In this document: positions 1 through 7,636 of the stretch, piece after piece | Layout: the number at the start of each line of letters is the position of its first letter | Numbering within the stretch: the stretch's first letter is position 1 | Assembly (NCBI GenBank): GCA_900321515.1 | Contig: ONWI01000091.1 | Span: forward strand, 1-22,272 | Direction: 5' to 3' | Source of the DNA: an uncultured Eubacteriales bacterium | Lineage (GTDB): Bacteria; Bacillota; Clostridia; Oscillospirales; Acutalibacteraceae | Length of the DNA stretch: 22,272 nt | Translations under genes and position numbers: made by a program | The notes under the pieces: model-generated | What the model was told of the DNA's origin: nothing | What the model saw: the letters and a program-made list of their open reading frames with translations, nothing else | The model's database searches: none

Positions 1-152
1 CGGTCGGGCGAATACCGAAATCGAAAAATCCAAATCCGCCCTTCCCACGGATGGAGAAAAAAGCTCCGGCTTAAAATGCGCAAGCCCCGTATTATCGTCT
101 TTTTCATATTTTACAATCGGCTAAAACCCAATTAAAAAGGAGAGAAACAAAA

Positions 153-887
153 ATGTCAGACAAAGAAGCAAAAAACACGCCAACACCGCACATCAGCGCG
201 TCTCCGGAGGATTTTGCCAAAACGGTGCTGATGCCTGGCGATCCACTCAGGGCAAAATTCATAGCCGAGACATATCTTGACGACGCCGTTCTGGTCAACA
301 ATGTGCGTGGGATTCAAGGCTACACGGGCAAATACAAAGGGGAGCGGGTTTCGGTAATGGCAAGCGGAATGGGTATGCCATCAATCGGGATCTACAGCTA
401 TGAGCTGTATAATTTCTTCGGTGTGGATAATATTATCAGGGTCGGAACTACCGGAGCAATCAGCAAAGATGTAAATGTGCGTGATATAGTCATCGCAATG
501 GGCGCATGCACCAATTCCAATTATGCCTCACAGTACGGGCTTCCCGGAACATTCGCGCCGATAGCGAGCTATGCGCTTATGAAAACCGCAATTGAAAAAG
601 CGCAATTGCTGGGAGCGAAAATCCACGTCGGCAACTGTCTTTCATCAGACACATTTTACTGCGACGATCCGGAGGCAACAGCGAAATGGGGAAAGATGGG
701 CGTGCTGTGTATAGAGATGGAGACTGCGGCACTGTATATGAACGCTGCGAGGAGCGGAAAGAATGCCTTGGGAATTTTCACTGTATCTGACCACATTATT
801 ACAGGCGAATCCACGACTTCCGATGAACGTCAAAGCTCATTTACTCAGATGATGGAAATAGCCCTTGACACGGCGGTGGTTTTATGA
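153..887 (+). CDS. deoD: Purine-nucleoside phosphorylase, DeoD type
   Basis: This enzyme cleaves purine (deoxy)ribonucleosides with phosphate to give the base and (deoxy)ribose 1-phosphate in cytosolic nucleoside salvage. The 244-aa protein has the usual DeoD length. Near the N-terminus it carries the phosphate-binding GDPLRAKF stretch (residues 29-36). It also has the RVGTTGAI segment near residue 100, the ribose-binding EMET motif (about 188-191) and the SDH motif whose Asp213 corresponds to the catalytic Asp of the family. The ATG at 153 follows an AAAGGAGAG ribosome site at 136-144. Its stop overlaps the start of the next gene by four bases (ATGA), so the two are translationally coupled. 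The downstream phosphopentomutase uses the sugar 1-phosphate made here. I see no convincing promoter in the 152 bases upstream, so the operon may begin outside the window. Confidence 0.96.
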   Translation: MSDKEAKNTPTPHISASPEDFAKTVLMPGDPLRAKFIAETYLDDAVLVNNVRGIQGYTGKYKGERVSVMASGMGMPSIGIYSYELYNFFGVDNIIRVGTTGAISKDVNVRDIVIAMGACTNSNYASQYGLPGTFAPIASYALMKTAIEKAQLLGAKIHVGNCLSSDTFYCDDPEATAKWGKMGVLCIEMETAALYMNAARSGKNALGIFTVSDHIITGESTTSDERQSSFTQMMEIALDTAVVL

Positions 888-2458
888 AAAAATTCAGGAG
901 AATCTTCCTGATAGTCCTTGACAGCCTCGGGGCGGGAGAATTGCCCGACGCGGAGACATTTGGCGACAGAGGGGCGCATACTCTGCGTTCTCTGTCACGT
1001 TCGGACAGGCTTTTTATACCCAATCTGCGGAGGCTTGGAATAGGCAATATTGATGGGCTGGGATTCTTAGGAACGAATGATCATCCCGTGGGCGCGGTAT
1101 GCAAGCTCTCCGAGCGTTCCAACGGCAAGGATTCCACAATAGGTCACTGGGAGATGGCAGGAGTTGTCTCGCAAAATCCGCTGCCCACATTTCCCGACGG
1201 CTTTCCGCCTGAGATTCTGGACGAATTCAGCCGGCTCACGGGGCGAGGGGTGCTCTGCAACAAACCGTATTCCGGAACACAGGTAATAGCCGATTACGGC
1301 GAGGAACATTTGAGAACCGGAGATCTGATTGTCTATACTTCCGCCGACAGCGTATTTCAGATCGCAGCCCATGAGGAAACCGTTCCGCTCGACGAGCTGT
1401 ACCGATACTGCCGTCAGGCGCGAAGCATTCTCACCGGCAGATACGGAGTGGGCAGAGTGATTGCCCGTCCGTTCATAGGCAAGCCCGGCAGCTTCACTCG
1501 AACGGCGCACCGGCATGATTTTTCTGTGGAACCTCCCGCCGAAACCATGCTCGACTCGCTTAAAAACGCCGGTCTGGACGTTATTTCGGTTGGCAAAATA
1601 CAGGATCTCTTTGCGGGGCGCGGGCTGACCGCTACCCACCCGACATCCGGCAATTCCGAGGGAATGGACATCACCGTTTCGCTCGCGGGGAAGGACTTTA
1701 ACGGCTTGTGTTATGTCAATCTGGTCGATTTTGATATGCTGTACGGGCACCGTCAGGACGCGGACGGTTACGCGAACGCCCTTACCGCGTTTGACAAATG
1801 GCTTGGCGGATTTCTTCCTATGCTCAGGGACGACGATATGCTTATAATAACCGCCGACCACGGCTGTGACCCATCCGACAGCAGCACCGATCACACGAGG
1901 GAATACATTCCGCTGATTGCTTACGGCAGGGATATTCTGCCTGTGAATCTTGGCATTCGTCCCACGTTTGCCGATATTGCCGCCACTGTGACCGAGGCAC
2001 TGGGCGTAAATTATCCCTGCGAAGGGAGCAGCATGTACGGGGAACTAACCGATATCCGAGTACATCTCAGGGAATGCGCTGTGCGCGCCATGTCGAATTC
2101 CCACAGTCCATACTCCGGATTCAGGGTAGGCGCCGCGCTTCTCTGCGGAAGCGGAAGGATATACACCGGCTGCAATATAGAAAACGCAGCCTTCTCGCCG
2201 ACAATCTGCGCAGAACGCACCGCATTCGCGAAAGCTGTCAGCGAAGGGGAGAGGGAATTCGATATGATAGCCATAGCAGGAGGCGCCGACGGCAATATCA
2301 CAGATATCTGTCCGCCATGCGGAGTTTGCAGGCAGGTGATGAGCGAATTCTGCAAGCCGGAATTCGGCATACTTCTCGCAAAACCCGGCGGGTATGAGTC
2401 ACATACGTTATCGGAATTGCTCCCGCTTGGCTTTTCCATACAGAAAGATTTCGCATAG
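884..2458 (+). CDS. deoB: Phosphopentomutase-cytidine deaminase fusion (DeoB-Cdd)
   Basis: This 524-aa protein joins two salvage enzymes in one uninterrupted frame. Residues 1-388 are a complete phosphopentomutase, which interconverts (deoxy)ribose 1- and 5-phosphate. The alkaline-phosphatase-fold metal ligands are visible at Asp13 and in the ITADHG segment (Asp325, His326), and the family C-terminus (GSSMYGEL, resembling GTSFLNEL) is intact. Ser84 sits where Bacillus cereus DeoB has its phosphorylated Thr85. Residues from about 390 to 524 are a full-length homotetrameric-type cytidine deaminase, with the SPYSGFRVGAALL start, zinc ligands Cys442, Cys479 and Cys482, and the catalytic CAE Glu444. 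There is almost no linker. The start overlaps deoD by four bases. The last 51 bases overlap the 3' end of the convergent HAD gene. Separate deoB and cdd neighbours are common in Firmicutes, so the fusion probably arose by loss of a stop codon. A sequencing or assembly artefact cannot be excluded from sequence alone. Confidence 0.93.
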   Translation: MKKFRRIFLIVLDSLGAGELPDAETFGDRGAHTLRSLSRSDRLFIPNLRRLGIGNIDGLGFLGTNDHPVGAVCKLSERSNGKDSTIGHWEMAGVVSQNPLPTFPDGFPPEILDEFSRLTGRGVLCNKPYSGTQVIADYGEEHLRTGDLIVYTSADSVFQIAAHEETVPLDELYRYCRQARSILTGRYGVGRVIARPFIGKPGSFTRTAHRHDFSVEPPAETMLDSLKNAGLDVISVGKIQDLFAGRGLTATHPTSGNSEGMDITVSLAGKDFNGLCYVNLVDFDMLYGHRQDADGYANALTAFDKWLGGFLPMLRDDDMLIITADHGCDPSDSSTDHTREYIPLIAYGRDILPVNLGIRPTFADIAATVTEALGVNYPCEGSSMYGELTDIRVHLRECAVRAMSNSHSPYSGFRVGAALLCGSGRIYTGCNIENAAFSPTICAERTAFAKAVSEGEREFDMIAIAGGADGNITDICPPCGVCRQVMSEFCKPEFGILLAKPGGYESHTLSELLPLGFSIQKDFA

Positions 2459-3055
2459 TTCGTTCATGTCATTTACGGTATAATCCGGGAATTCATCAGC
2501 GCGGACCGGTGAAGAATACTTGCCGAAGCCGCGCATCATCCGAACGGTTGTGAATCCGAGCAGATTGGCAGGGGAAATATCGTTGTCAAGACGGTCCCCA
2601 GTCATCACAGCCTGTTCCGGGGAACATCCCGCGCGGCTGAGCGCAAGCCGGAATATTTCCGGGTCGGGCTTTGCCATGCCTTCTTCGGCGGAAGCGATTA
2701 CGATGTCAAAATATCTGTCTATTCTGAATTTTCTCAGACGGTCTTTGGTTCCGGGAACCTGATTGGCGATGATTCCGAGGCGGTACTCTTTGGAAAGCAT
2801 TTCGAGGCAGGTTGGGGCGTCTGGAAATAACGATTCATATTTGCTTTCCCATACGGTCAGTCGGAAGCCGAATTCCTTTGCGGCGAGCTTGTCGCCCTTT
2901 TGTCCTTGGCAGTAATACGACATCATAACCGAATAGAATTCATCATAGCTTACGTTTGAATTCTGGATCATTTTAAGCACTCTTTGGCGGTAGCATTCGC
3001 TTTCGTCGATAATAGTGGATCCGAGGTCAAAGAAAATCCAATTGATTCCGTTCAA
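2408..3055 (-). CDS. HAD-superfamily hydrolase (subfamily IA-like)
   Basis: A 215-aa cytosolic haloacid-dehalogenase-fold protein, with a helical cap following motif I. Motif I reads FDLGST, with nucleophile Asp10. Gly12 takes the place usually held by the second Asp, the general acid/base of phosphatases. The C-terminal motif GDRLDNDI around residues 152-159 supplies the Mg2+-binding acidic residues. The substrate cannot be told. Either a phosphatase with an altered mechanism or a non-phosphatase HAD activity is possible. The start is TTG at 3055. It is supported by an AAAAGGA ribosome site in the last codons of radA with 9-base spacing, whereas the ATG nearby meets a stop after one codon. 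It lies 5 bases after radA on the same strand, so the two are co-transcribed. Its 3' end runs 51 bases into the opposite-strand deoB-cdd gene. Confidence 0.88.
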   Translation of the reverse strand: MNGINWIFFDLGSTIIDESECYRQRVLKMIQNSNVSYDEFYSVMMSYYCQGQKGDKLAAKEFGFRLTVWESKYESLFPDAPTCLEMLSKEYRLGIIANQVPGTKDRLRKFRIDRYFDIVIASAEEGMAKPDPEIFRLALSRAGCSPEQAVMTGDRLDNDISPANLLGFTTVRMMRGFGKYSSPVRADEFPDYTVNDMNELCEIFLYGKAKREQFR

Positions 3056-3060
3056 TCAAA

Positions 3061-4461
3061 TCATTCCTTTTCGAGAGAGTTTACCGCGTCGCGCACAGTC
3101 CTGACGCCGAAGAGCTTTATTCCGTACTCCTGCGGCGGCAGAGTAAGGGATTTCAGATTGTGATAGGGGAGAATGCACCGTCTGAAGCCCAGCCTTGCGG
3201 CTTCGCGAATACGGGCTTCGGCGTGATTTACAGCGCGCAGTTCGCCGGCAAGCCCTATCTCGCCGAAGGCAATAATGTCCTCGCCTACACATAAGTCCTT
3301 GAGGCTGCTGACCAGAGCAATTGCGACAGCCAGATCCGCTGCCGGTTCAAAGAGTTTAAGTCCGCCGATAATATTGATATATGTGTCCATATTTGCAAAG
3401 AAATAACCCGAGCGTTTTTCCAGAACGGCAATTATGAGATTCATCCGGCTGATGTCGAAGCCGGTTGCCATACGCCGCGGGTTGCCGAAGCCCGATGAAG
3501 CGGCAAGTCCCTGCACTTCGGCAAGAATGGGGCGAGTGCCTTCCATAGTGCAGGCGACGCAGGTGCCGGAGACATTCACGGGACGACCCGAAAGCAGCAT
3601 CATCGAAGGATTTTCAACTTCGCGCAGACCGTTGTCCTGCATGTCGAAAACGCCTATTTCGTTGGTCGAGCCGTATCTGTTTTTTACAGCGCGAAGAATC
3701 CTGTAAGAGAGATGTCTGTCCCCTTCCAGATACAGCACAGCGTCCACAACATGCTCCAAAACCTTCGGCCCGGCAATAGCTCCGTCCTTGTTGACGTGTC
3801 CGACGAGGATGGTGGGAATCTCAAGAGCCTTGATGCAGCGCATTATTGCGCCGGTGCATTCGCGCACCTGCACGACGCTCCCGGGCGAGGAACTCAGATC
3901 GCTGAGGCTCATGGTCTGGATGGAATCTATTATTGCAAGGTCGGGCTTCATCACGCGGATGTTCTCGATGACCCTTTCCACGTCGGTTTCAGCGAGGACA
4001 AACAGGTTTTCGCTGTCCACCCCCAGGCGCATTGCCCGGAGCTTAAGCTGTCTGCGGGATTCCTCGCCGGAGACATAGAGTATTTTCAGATTTCTGCCCA
4101 TGTATTCGCAAATCTGAAGCAGTATGGTGGATTTGCCTATACCCGGGTCACCGCCCAGGAGCGAGAGGGAACCTTTGACAATTCCGCCGCCAAGCACTCT
4201 GTCAAGCTCGCCCATTCCCGTGCTGTAGCGCGGTTCGTCGGCAGTGGTTATTTCTCTGATAGGGGTTGGGAGGTCGGAGTCGGAGAGCGGTATTCTCTGA
4301 ACGCTGCCCCGTGAAGCCCTCACAGAAGAAGCCGACGGCGCGGTTTCCTTCAACTGTTCCTCAAGGGTATTCCACTGTCCGCACGACGGACATTTGCCGT
4401 ACCACCGCGATGATTCATAGCCGCATTCGGAACAGAGATAGACGCTTTTTGATTTAGCCAT
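3061..4461 (-). CDS. radA: DNA repair protein RadA (Sms)
   Basis: RadA is a RecA-like ATPase and branch-migration helicase that processes recombination intermediates in DNA repair. The 466-aa length is typical. From the N-terminus it shows a C4 zinc finger (Cys10, Cys13, Cys24, Cys27), Walker A GDPGIGKST (104-112), Walker B LAIIDS (about 175-180) and the RadA-specific KNRYG motif (260-264). A Lon-protease-like C-terminal domain follows, including GEIGLAGELR, and lacks peptidase function in this family. The ATG at 4461 follows a GAAAGGAT ribosome site. The HAD gene follows after 5 bases. Upstream lies a hairpin separating it from the LRR genes. No strong separate promoter is visible in the short gap, so expression may rely on readthrough or on a promoter inside the LRR gene. 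Confidence 0.97.
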   Translation of the reverse strand: MAKSKSVYLCSECGYESSRWYGKCPSCGQWNTLEEQLKETAPSASSVRASRGSVQRIPLSDSDLPTPIREITTADEPRYSTGMGELDRVLGGGIVKGSLSLLGGDPGIGKSTILLQICEYMGRNLKILYVSGEESRRQLKLRAMRLGVDSENLFVLAETDVERVIENIRVMKPDLAIIDSIQTMSLSDLSSSPGSVVQVRECTGAIMRCIKALEIPTILVGHVNKDGAIAGPKVLEHVVDAVLYLEGDRHLSYRILRAVKNRYGSTNEIGVFDMQDNGLREVENPSMMLLSGRPVNVSGTCVACTMEGTRPILAEVQGLAASSGFGNPRRMATGFDISRMNLIIAVLEKRSGYFFANMDTYINIIGGLKLFEPAADLAVAIALVSSLKDLCVGEDIIAFGEIGLAGELRAVNHAEARIREAARLGFRRCILPYHNLKSLTLPPQEYGIKLFGVRTVRDAVNSLEKE

Positions 4462-4484
4462 TTTGCAATTGATCCTTTCAATAG

Positions 4485-4516
4485 TAAAGCGGCAGACGCA
4501 AGAGCCTGCCGCTTTA
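4485..4516 (-). terminator. Hairpin between LRR operon and radA, possible terminator
   Basis: TAAAGCGGCAG at 4485-4495 pairs perfectly with CTGCCGCTTTA at 4506-4516, giving an 11-bp stem with a 10-base loop. Read on the minus strand it directly follows the stop of the second LRR gene. The U-rich tail is short (TTTA, part of the stem), so it may be a weak terminator or an mRNA-processing or stability hairpin that lets some transcription continue into radA. Confidence 0.5.
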
Positions 4517-4524
4517 TGGAATAA

Positions 4525-5850
4525 TTATTTATAGATAATATTGTCCCATGTCGGGTATTCCTTGACGTTTTTCCAGTTTTTGAAAGCTTCTCGGATCTTT
4601 GTATTTCTCGCGTTGGATTTTGTGCGCCACCCGCTGAATACGCAGTTGGGCGCTGTGAAATTGAATTCGCAGTCGGCGGGAATGCCGTTTTTGAGCTGAG
4701 CCCGCTCGTCCGCGTCGAGACCGCAATAGGAGATATAGAGTCTTTTGAGCTTTTTGCAGCCTGTCAGCACAGTGGGATTTTCCATCCTCCCGTTGTAGCA
4801 AAGATTAAGATCCTCAAGATTCGGCAGTTCAAGAAGGGGGGAAACGTCGCGGATCCTGTTCTGGAAAAGTTCAACGTAAACGAGGTCTTTCAGCTCGGCG
4901 ATAGGCGAAATATCCGAGATGTAATTGTCCGCCAGGATAAGCGTATGCAGCTTTTTGAGATTAGTTATCTCGCTGATATCGTCGATAGCCATATGCCCCA
5001 GGTCAAGCGCCCTGAGTTCGGTGCAATATTTGAAAACAGGCAAAAAAGTCTCGGTATTGCCCGGCTTGTTGAAGTTGGTAGCCAAGGTAGAAAAGACCTG
5101 AACATCTGTTCTGATATTAAAGTGCAGGAATTTGATGGTCCAGACGAATTTAATATCGGGATATTCTTCGCGGAGCCCCTGCATGATTTCGTTGCTCAGA
5201 CCGCATTCGCACATTTCCACGGTTTTGATGTTGGGAAAAAGTTCGATTGCCAGACAGAGCAGATCGGGCGATGAAATCCTGACGTTGTTCAGATCGAGCA
5301 GTTCTGTGGAGCTGTCAAACGGAACGCCGTAAATGCTGGTGGAGCAGTTGAGTATGATGTCCGGGTTGTTTTCACTGGCGGAAGTCAAAGCTGTGTACAA
5401 GCTGTTGTCAAGCGCCGCATCCGTGACCGTCAGGCTTTTTAATCCGGTAAAGTACCTGACGGCATAAGCGTCGCTTTCCGGAATGACGCCTGAGAATGAC
5501 AGTTCCGCAGTGTTGCTCGGAAATCTGCCTTGACTCAATGGCACCGACCATATGATAGTAACCGTCTGATCCACTTGGGAGCGAATATTCTCAAAATCAC
5601 CGGTTGTCAGGTCAAGCGCTGTAACGTCAAGCGTGCGAAGATTTTTGAGCTGGGCAAAGGGTGAATAATCGTCCGAATCATATGCTTTCAGAGAGACGGT
5701 TTGTGTTTCGGGGGGATATTTGACTCCCGAAATTGTCACAGATGAGTCAAAAAGCTCTGAACAGCCCGATGATGTCAGGAGAAAAACAGAGGTCAGTACG
5801 GCGAATGCCGAAAGCAGCGATAATCTTTTGATATTGAAAATAGCAGCCAA
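4525..5850 (-). CDS. Leucine-rich-repeat lipoprotein (second of tandem pair)
   Basis: A predicted secreted, lipid-anchored protein of 441 aa. A positively charged start and hydrophobic stretch (residues 8-27) lead to SSGC, with candidate lipidated Cys30. The -3 position is Ser rather than the usual Leu/Val, so lipidation is less certain than in its neighbour. The middle region contains internalin-like leucine-rich repeats (about 275-375, e.g. LRALDLGH and LHTLILADNYISDISPIAEL). The C-terminus is basic and aromatic. It is clearly paralogous to the upstream gene along its full length, with shared segments such as LDVTALDL/LDITALDL, IIWSVP, FPSN and FPNIKTVEMC. The start is TTG at 5850, supported by AAGGAG 8 bases upstream. 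It lies 12 bases after the first LRR gene, so they share a transcript. The role is unknown; LRRs usually bind proteins. I do not recognise a named family. Confidence 0.85.
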   Translation of the reverse strand: MAAIFNIKRLSLLSAFAVLTSVFLLTSSGCSELFDSSVTISGVKYPPETQTVSLKAYDSDDYSPFAQLKNLRTLDVTALDLTTGDFENIRSQVDQTVTIIWSVPLSQGRFPSNTAELSFSGVIPESDAYAVRYFTGLKSLTVTDAALDNSLYTALTSASENNPDIILNCSTSIYGVPFDSSTELLDLNNVRISSPDLLCLAIELFPNIKTVEMCECGLSNEIMQGLREEYPDIKFVWTIKFLHFNIRTDVQVFSTLATNFNKPGNTETFLPVFKYCTELRALDLGHMAIDDISEITNLKKLHTLILADNYISDISPIAELKDLVYVELFQNRIRDVSPLLELPNLEDLNLCYNGRMENPTVLTGCKKLKRLYISYCGLDADERAQLKNGIPADCEFNFTAPNCVFSGWRTKSNARNTKIREAFKNWKNVKEYPTWDNIIYK

Positions 5851-5862
5851 CGCAAGGACTCC

Positions 5863-7176
5863 TTATGATTGCCAATAATTGTAAACGTCTTTGTCCCAAT
5901 AAACGGTGTCTCTCCAGTTCGGAAACTCTTTTACGGTCTTCCATTTTCTGAATGCTTCGCGGATATACCAGTTATTATAGTCACAGCGCCAGTTCCAGCT
6001 GTCGCCGTAAACGATGCGGCAGCCCTTTGGAAGTCCGCCGACTAAATCCCAGATATTCTGTTTGGTGGCGCCGCAGTGAGAAATGTACAGCTTTCTCATT
6101 TTAGGACATTTGGCGAGCGTGGACATATTTTTAACGGGATTGTAGACCATATAAACGTCCTCCAGCAGCGGAAGCTCTGTCAGCGGAGAAACGTCCTGAA
6201 TTTTATTGTGTTGAATCTCCAAAAAGGTAAGCTCCTTTAATTCAGCCAAAGGTGAAATATCACTGATCCAGTTGTCTGCGAGGATAAGGGTGTGGAGTTT
6301 TTTCAGATTGGTTATTCCGCTGATATCGGTAATGCTGTTGTGACCGAGGTCAAGCCCTCTCAGTTCGGTGCAGTATTTGAAAATCGGTTCGGCTAATTCG
6401 GTATTGATGTGACGCTTCTTGTCTCCGGCGAGTGTGGAGAAAGCCTGCGCGTCGGTGCGGAGAACATAATTCCAGAATCTGATTGCCCAGACGATTTTTT
6501 TGTCGGGGTGCCTGTCTCTGAATTCGGCTATGACTTCATTTTCAAGCTGACAAGAGCACATTTCGACGGTCTTGATGTTGGGGAAGATGCTCAGAGCAAG
6601 CTCCAAATCAGAGAGATCCTTTATTTTGATTTTATTAAGATCCAGAAATTCCGTGGAGCTGTCAAATTCAACACCGTAGACGCTGGTTTTGCAGACAATG
6701 GTGATATCAGGGTATTTGCTTTTGGCGGCGTTGATAATATCACGGAGCAAAGGGGAAGTTTCGATAGAATTGATATAAAGCGCCTTAAGGTTATCGAAGT
6801 AATCGAAGAAAGAAAAATTGTTGATGTTTGTTTCTGGGGAAATCTCTATGGAAGTGGAGTTGCTCGGAAAAGTCATATCTCCCACCGGGACACTCCAAAT
6901 AATCCTCACATTGTCATTAACCTCAGAGGCTATTTTTTCATAATCCGCGACGGACAAATCCAACGCGGTGATATCGAGGGTTTTAAGATTTTTTAATTTG
7001 TTGAAAGAGGAAAAATTTTTAATGTTGCTGTCGGAAACGGCAACGTTCTGGGTATTACCGGGATAGGATTGTCCGTTGATATTCACATCAGAGCAGCCGG
7101 TAAAGAGGGCAAAAAGCAGGAACAATGCCGCGCAGACGGACAGTCTTATAAAACGACCGGATTTTAAGAGATCCAT
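5863..7176 (-). CDS. Leucine-rich-repeat lipoprotein (first of tandem pair)
   Basis: A predicted lipoprotein of 437 aa from the chosen start. The signal peptide ends in FTGC with lipidated Cys28, a good lipobox. After a short linker (GQSYPGNTQNV) come divergent LRR-like repeats, then regular internalin-type repeats (LRGLDLGHNSITDIS, LHTLILADNWISDISPLAEL, LEIQHNKIQDVSPLTEL) at about 265-365, and a Trp/Tyr-rich tail. The frame stays open to a TTG at 7200, but the AAAGGA ribosome site is 9 bases before the ATG at 7176, which I take as the start. A strong vegetative promoter lies just upstream. The downstream gene is a full-length paralog, so the pair arose by tandem duplication. The function is unknown; cell-surface protein binding is the general expectation for LRR lipoproteins. 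Confidence 0.87.
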   Translation of the reverse strand: MDLLKSGRFIRLSVCAALFLLFALFTGCSDVNINGQSYPGNTQNVAVSDSNIKNFSSFNKLKNLKTLDITALDLSVADYEKIASEVNDNVRIIWSVPVGDMTFPSNSTSIEISPETNINNFSFFDYFDNLKALYINSIETSPLLRDIINAAKSKYPDITIVCKTSVYGVEFDSSTEFLDLNKIKIKDLSDLELALSIFPNIKTVEMCSCQLENEVIAEFRDRHPDKKIVWAIRFWNYVLRTDAQAFSTLAGDKKRHINTELAEPIFKYCTELRGLDLGHNSITDISGITNLKKLHTLILADNWISDISPLAELKELTFLEIQHNKIQDVSPLTELPLLEDVYMVYNPVKNMSTLAKCPKMRKLYISHCGATKQNIWDLVGGLPKGCRIVYGDSWNWRCDYNNWYIREAFRKWKTVKEFPNWRDTVYWDKDVYNYWQS

Positions 7177-7213
7177 TATAAGCATTCCTTTCATAATCAA
7201 AATATTCTAAGGT

Positions 7214-7242
7214 ATTATATCATAATAAAGTCCCCAAATCAA
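7214..7242 (-). promoter_or_regulatory. Promoter of the LRR lipoprotein operon
   Basis: Read on the minus strand: TTGATT (7242-7237), a 17-base spacer, and perfect TATAAT (7219-7214) with an extended TGA just before the -10. Transcription should start near 7207, about 30 bases before the ATG at 7176. It is a housekeeping (sigma-A type) promoter by pattern. Confidence 0.8.
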
Positions 7243-7293
7243 TATAAAAATGGACAATTTTGAAATAATAGTCAAAAATTAATAGTCCGAATA

Positions 7294-7322
7294 TTGACAT
7301 TTGAAATAAATAATAATATAAT
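7294..7322 (+). promoter_or_regulatory. Consensus sigma-A promoter for the DUF1858 gene
   Basis: TTGACA (7294-7299), exactly 17 bases, then TATAAT (7317-7322): a perfect match to the vegetative consensus. The surrounding 7243-7340 region is extremely AT-rich. The expected start near 7329 gives a leader of just over 20 bases containing the GGAGG ribosome site. It points to strong, probably constitutive expression of the small protein downstream. Confidence 0.88.
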
Positions 7323-7351
7323 TAATATATAAAAAAACGGAGGTAATGAAA

Positions 7352-7552
7352 ATGAAAATCACAAAAGACACCATTATCGGCGATATACTTGACACAGCTC
7401 CTTCCACCGCGCCGTTTTTCCTCGAAATGGGAATGCACTGCCTCGGCTGTCCTGCGTCGAGAGGCGAAACCGTCGAGCAGGCGTGCATGGTTCACGGTGT
7501 TGATGCTGACGCTTTGGTGAGCAAGCTCAACCAGCACATTCAGGGCAAATAA
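7352..7552 (+). CDS. DUF1858 small CxxC protein (hybrid-cluster-associated redox domain)
   Basis: A 66-aa cytosolic protein of the DUF1858 family, also described as a redox-disulfide domain associated with hybrid cluster protein. It shows the family core GMHCLGCPAS (Cys30 and Cys33 in a CxxC) and then ETVEQAC with a third cysteine at 45, followed by HGVDADAL. Family members are thought to bind metal or undergo disulfide exchange; the biochemical role is not settled. An ATG at 7346 is also in frame, but GGAGG at 7339-7343 is only 2 bases from it and 8 bases from the ATG at 7352, so I chose the latter. It is monocistronic, with a perfect promoter and a probable terminator. No hybrid-cluster gene is present in the window. 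Confidence 0.88.
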   Translation: MKITKDTIIGDILDTAPSTAPFFLEMGMHCLGCPASRGETVEQACMVHGVDADALVSKLNQHIQGK

Positions 7553-7600
7553 TCTGTATCTGAGCATTTGAGAATCTGTCGCGTATCTAAAGAATTGAGG

Positions 7601-7636
7601 GTCTGTCGCTGTATGGATTGTTGGTGACAGATTTTT
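7601..7636 (+). terminator. Probable terminator after the DUF1858 gene
   Basis: GTCTGTCGC (7601-7609) can pair with GTGACAGAT (7624-7632), including two G-U pairs, across a 14-base loop. Five T follow directly (7632-7636). An alternative pairing uses the related AATCTGTCGC at 7573-7582. The sequence is part of a degenerate repeat cluster, so termination may be incidental. Confidence 0.45.

Noticed and set aside
112..117. TACAAT as a -10 box for deoD
   Set aside because: No acceptable -35 hexamer lies 16-18 bases upstream.
1..135. Three short open stretches running in from the left edge, ending at 74, 124 and 135
   Set aside because: None shows a recognisable family end or clear codon preference, so I could not say which, if any, is the tail of an upstream gene.
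1067..1894. A 275-codon open frame on the minus strand
   Set aside because: It lies wholly opposite the well-supported DeoB domain and its protein resembles no family; it mirrors the coding bias of deoB.
3712..4314. A 200-codon open frame on the plus strand
   Set aside because: It is antisense to radA, whose motifs are unmistakable.
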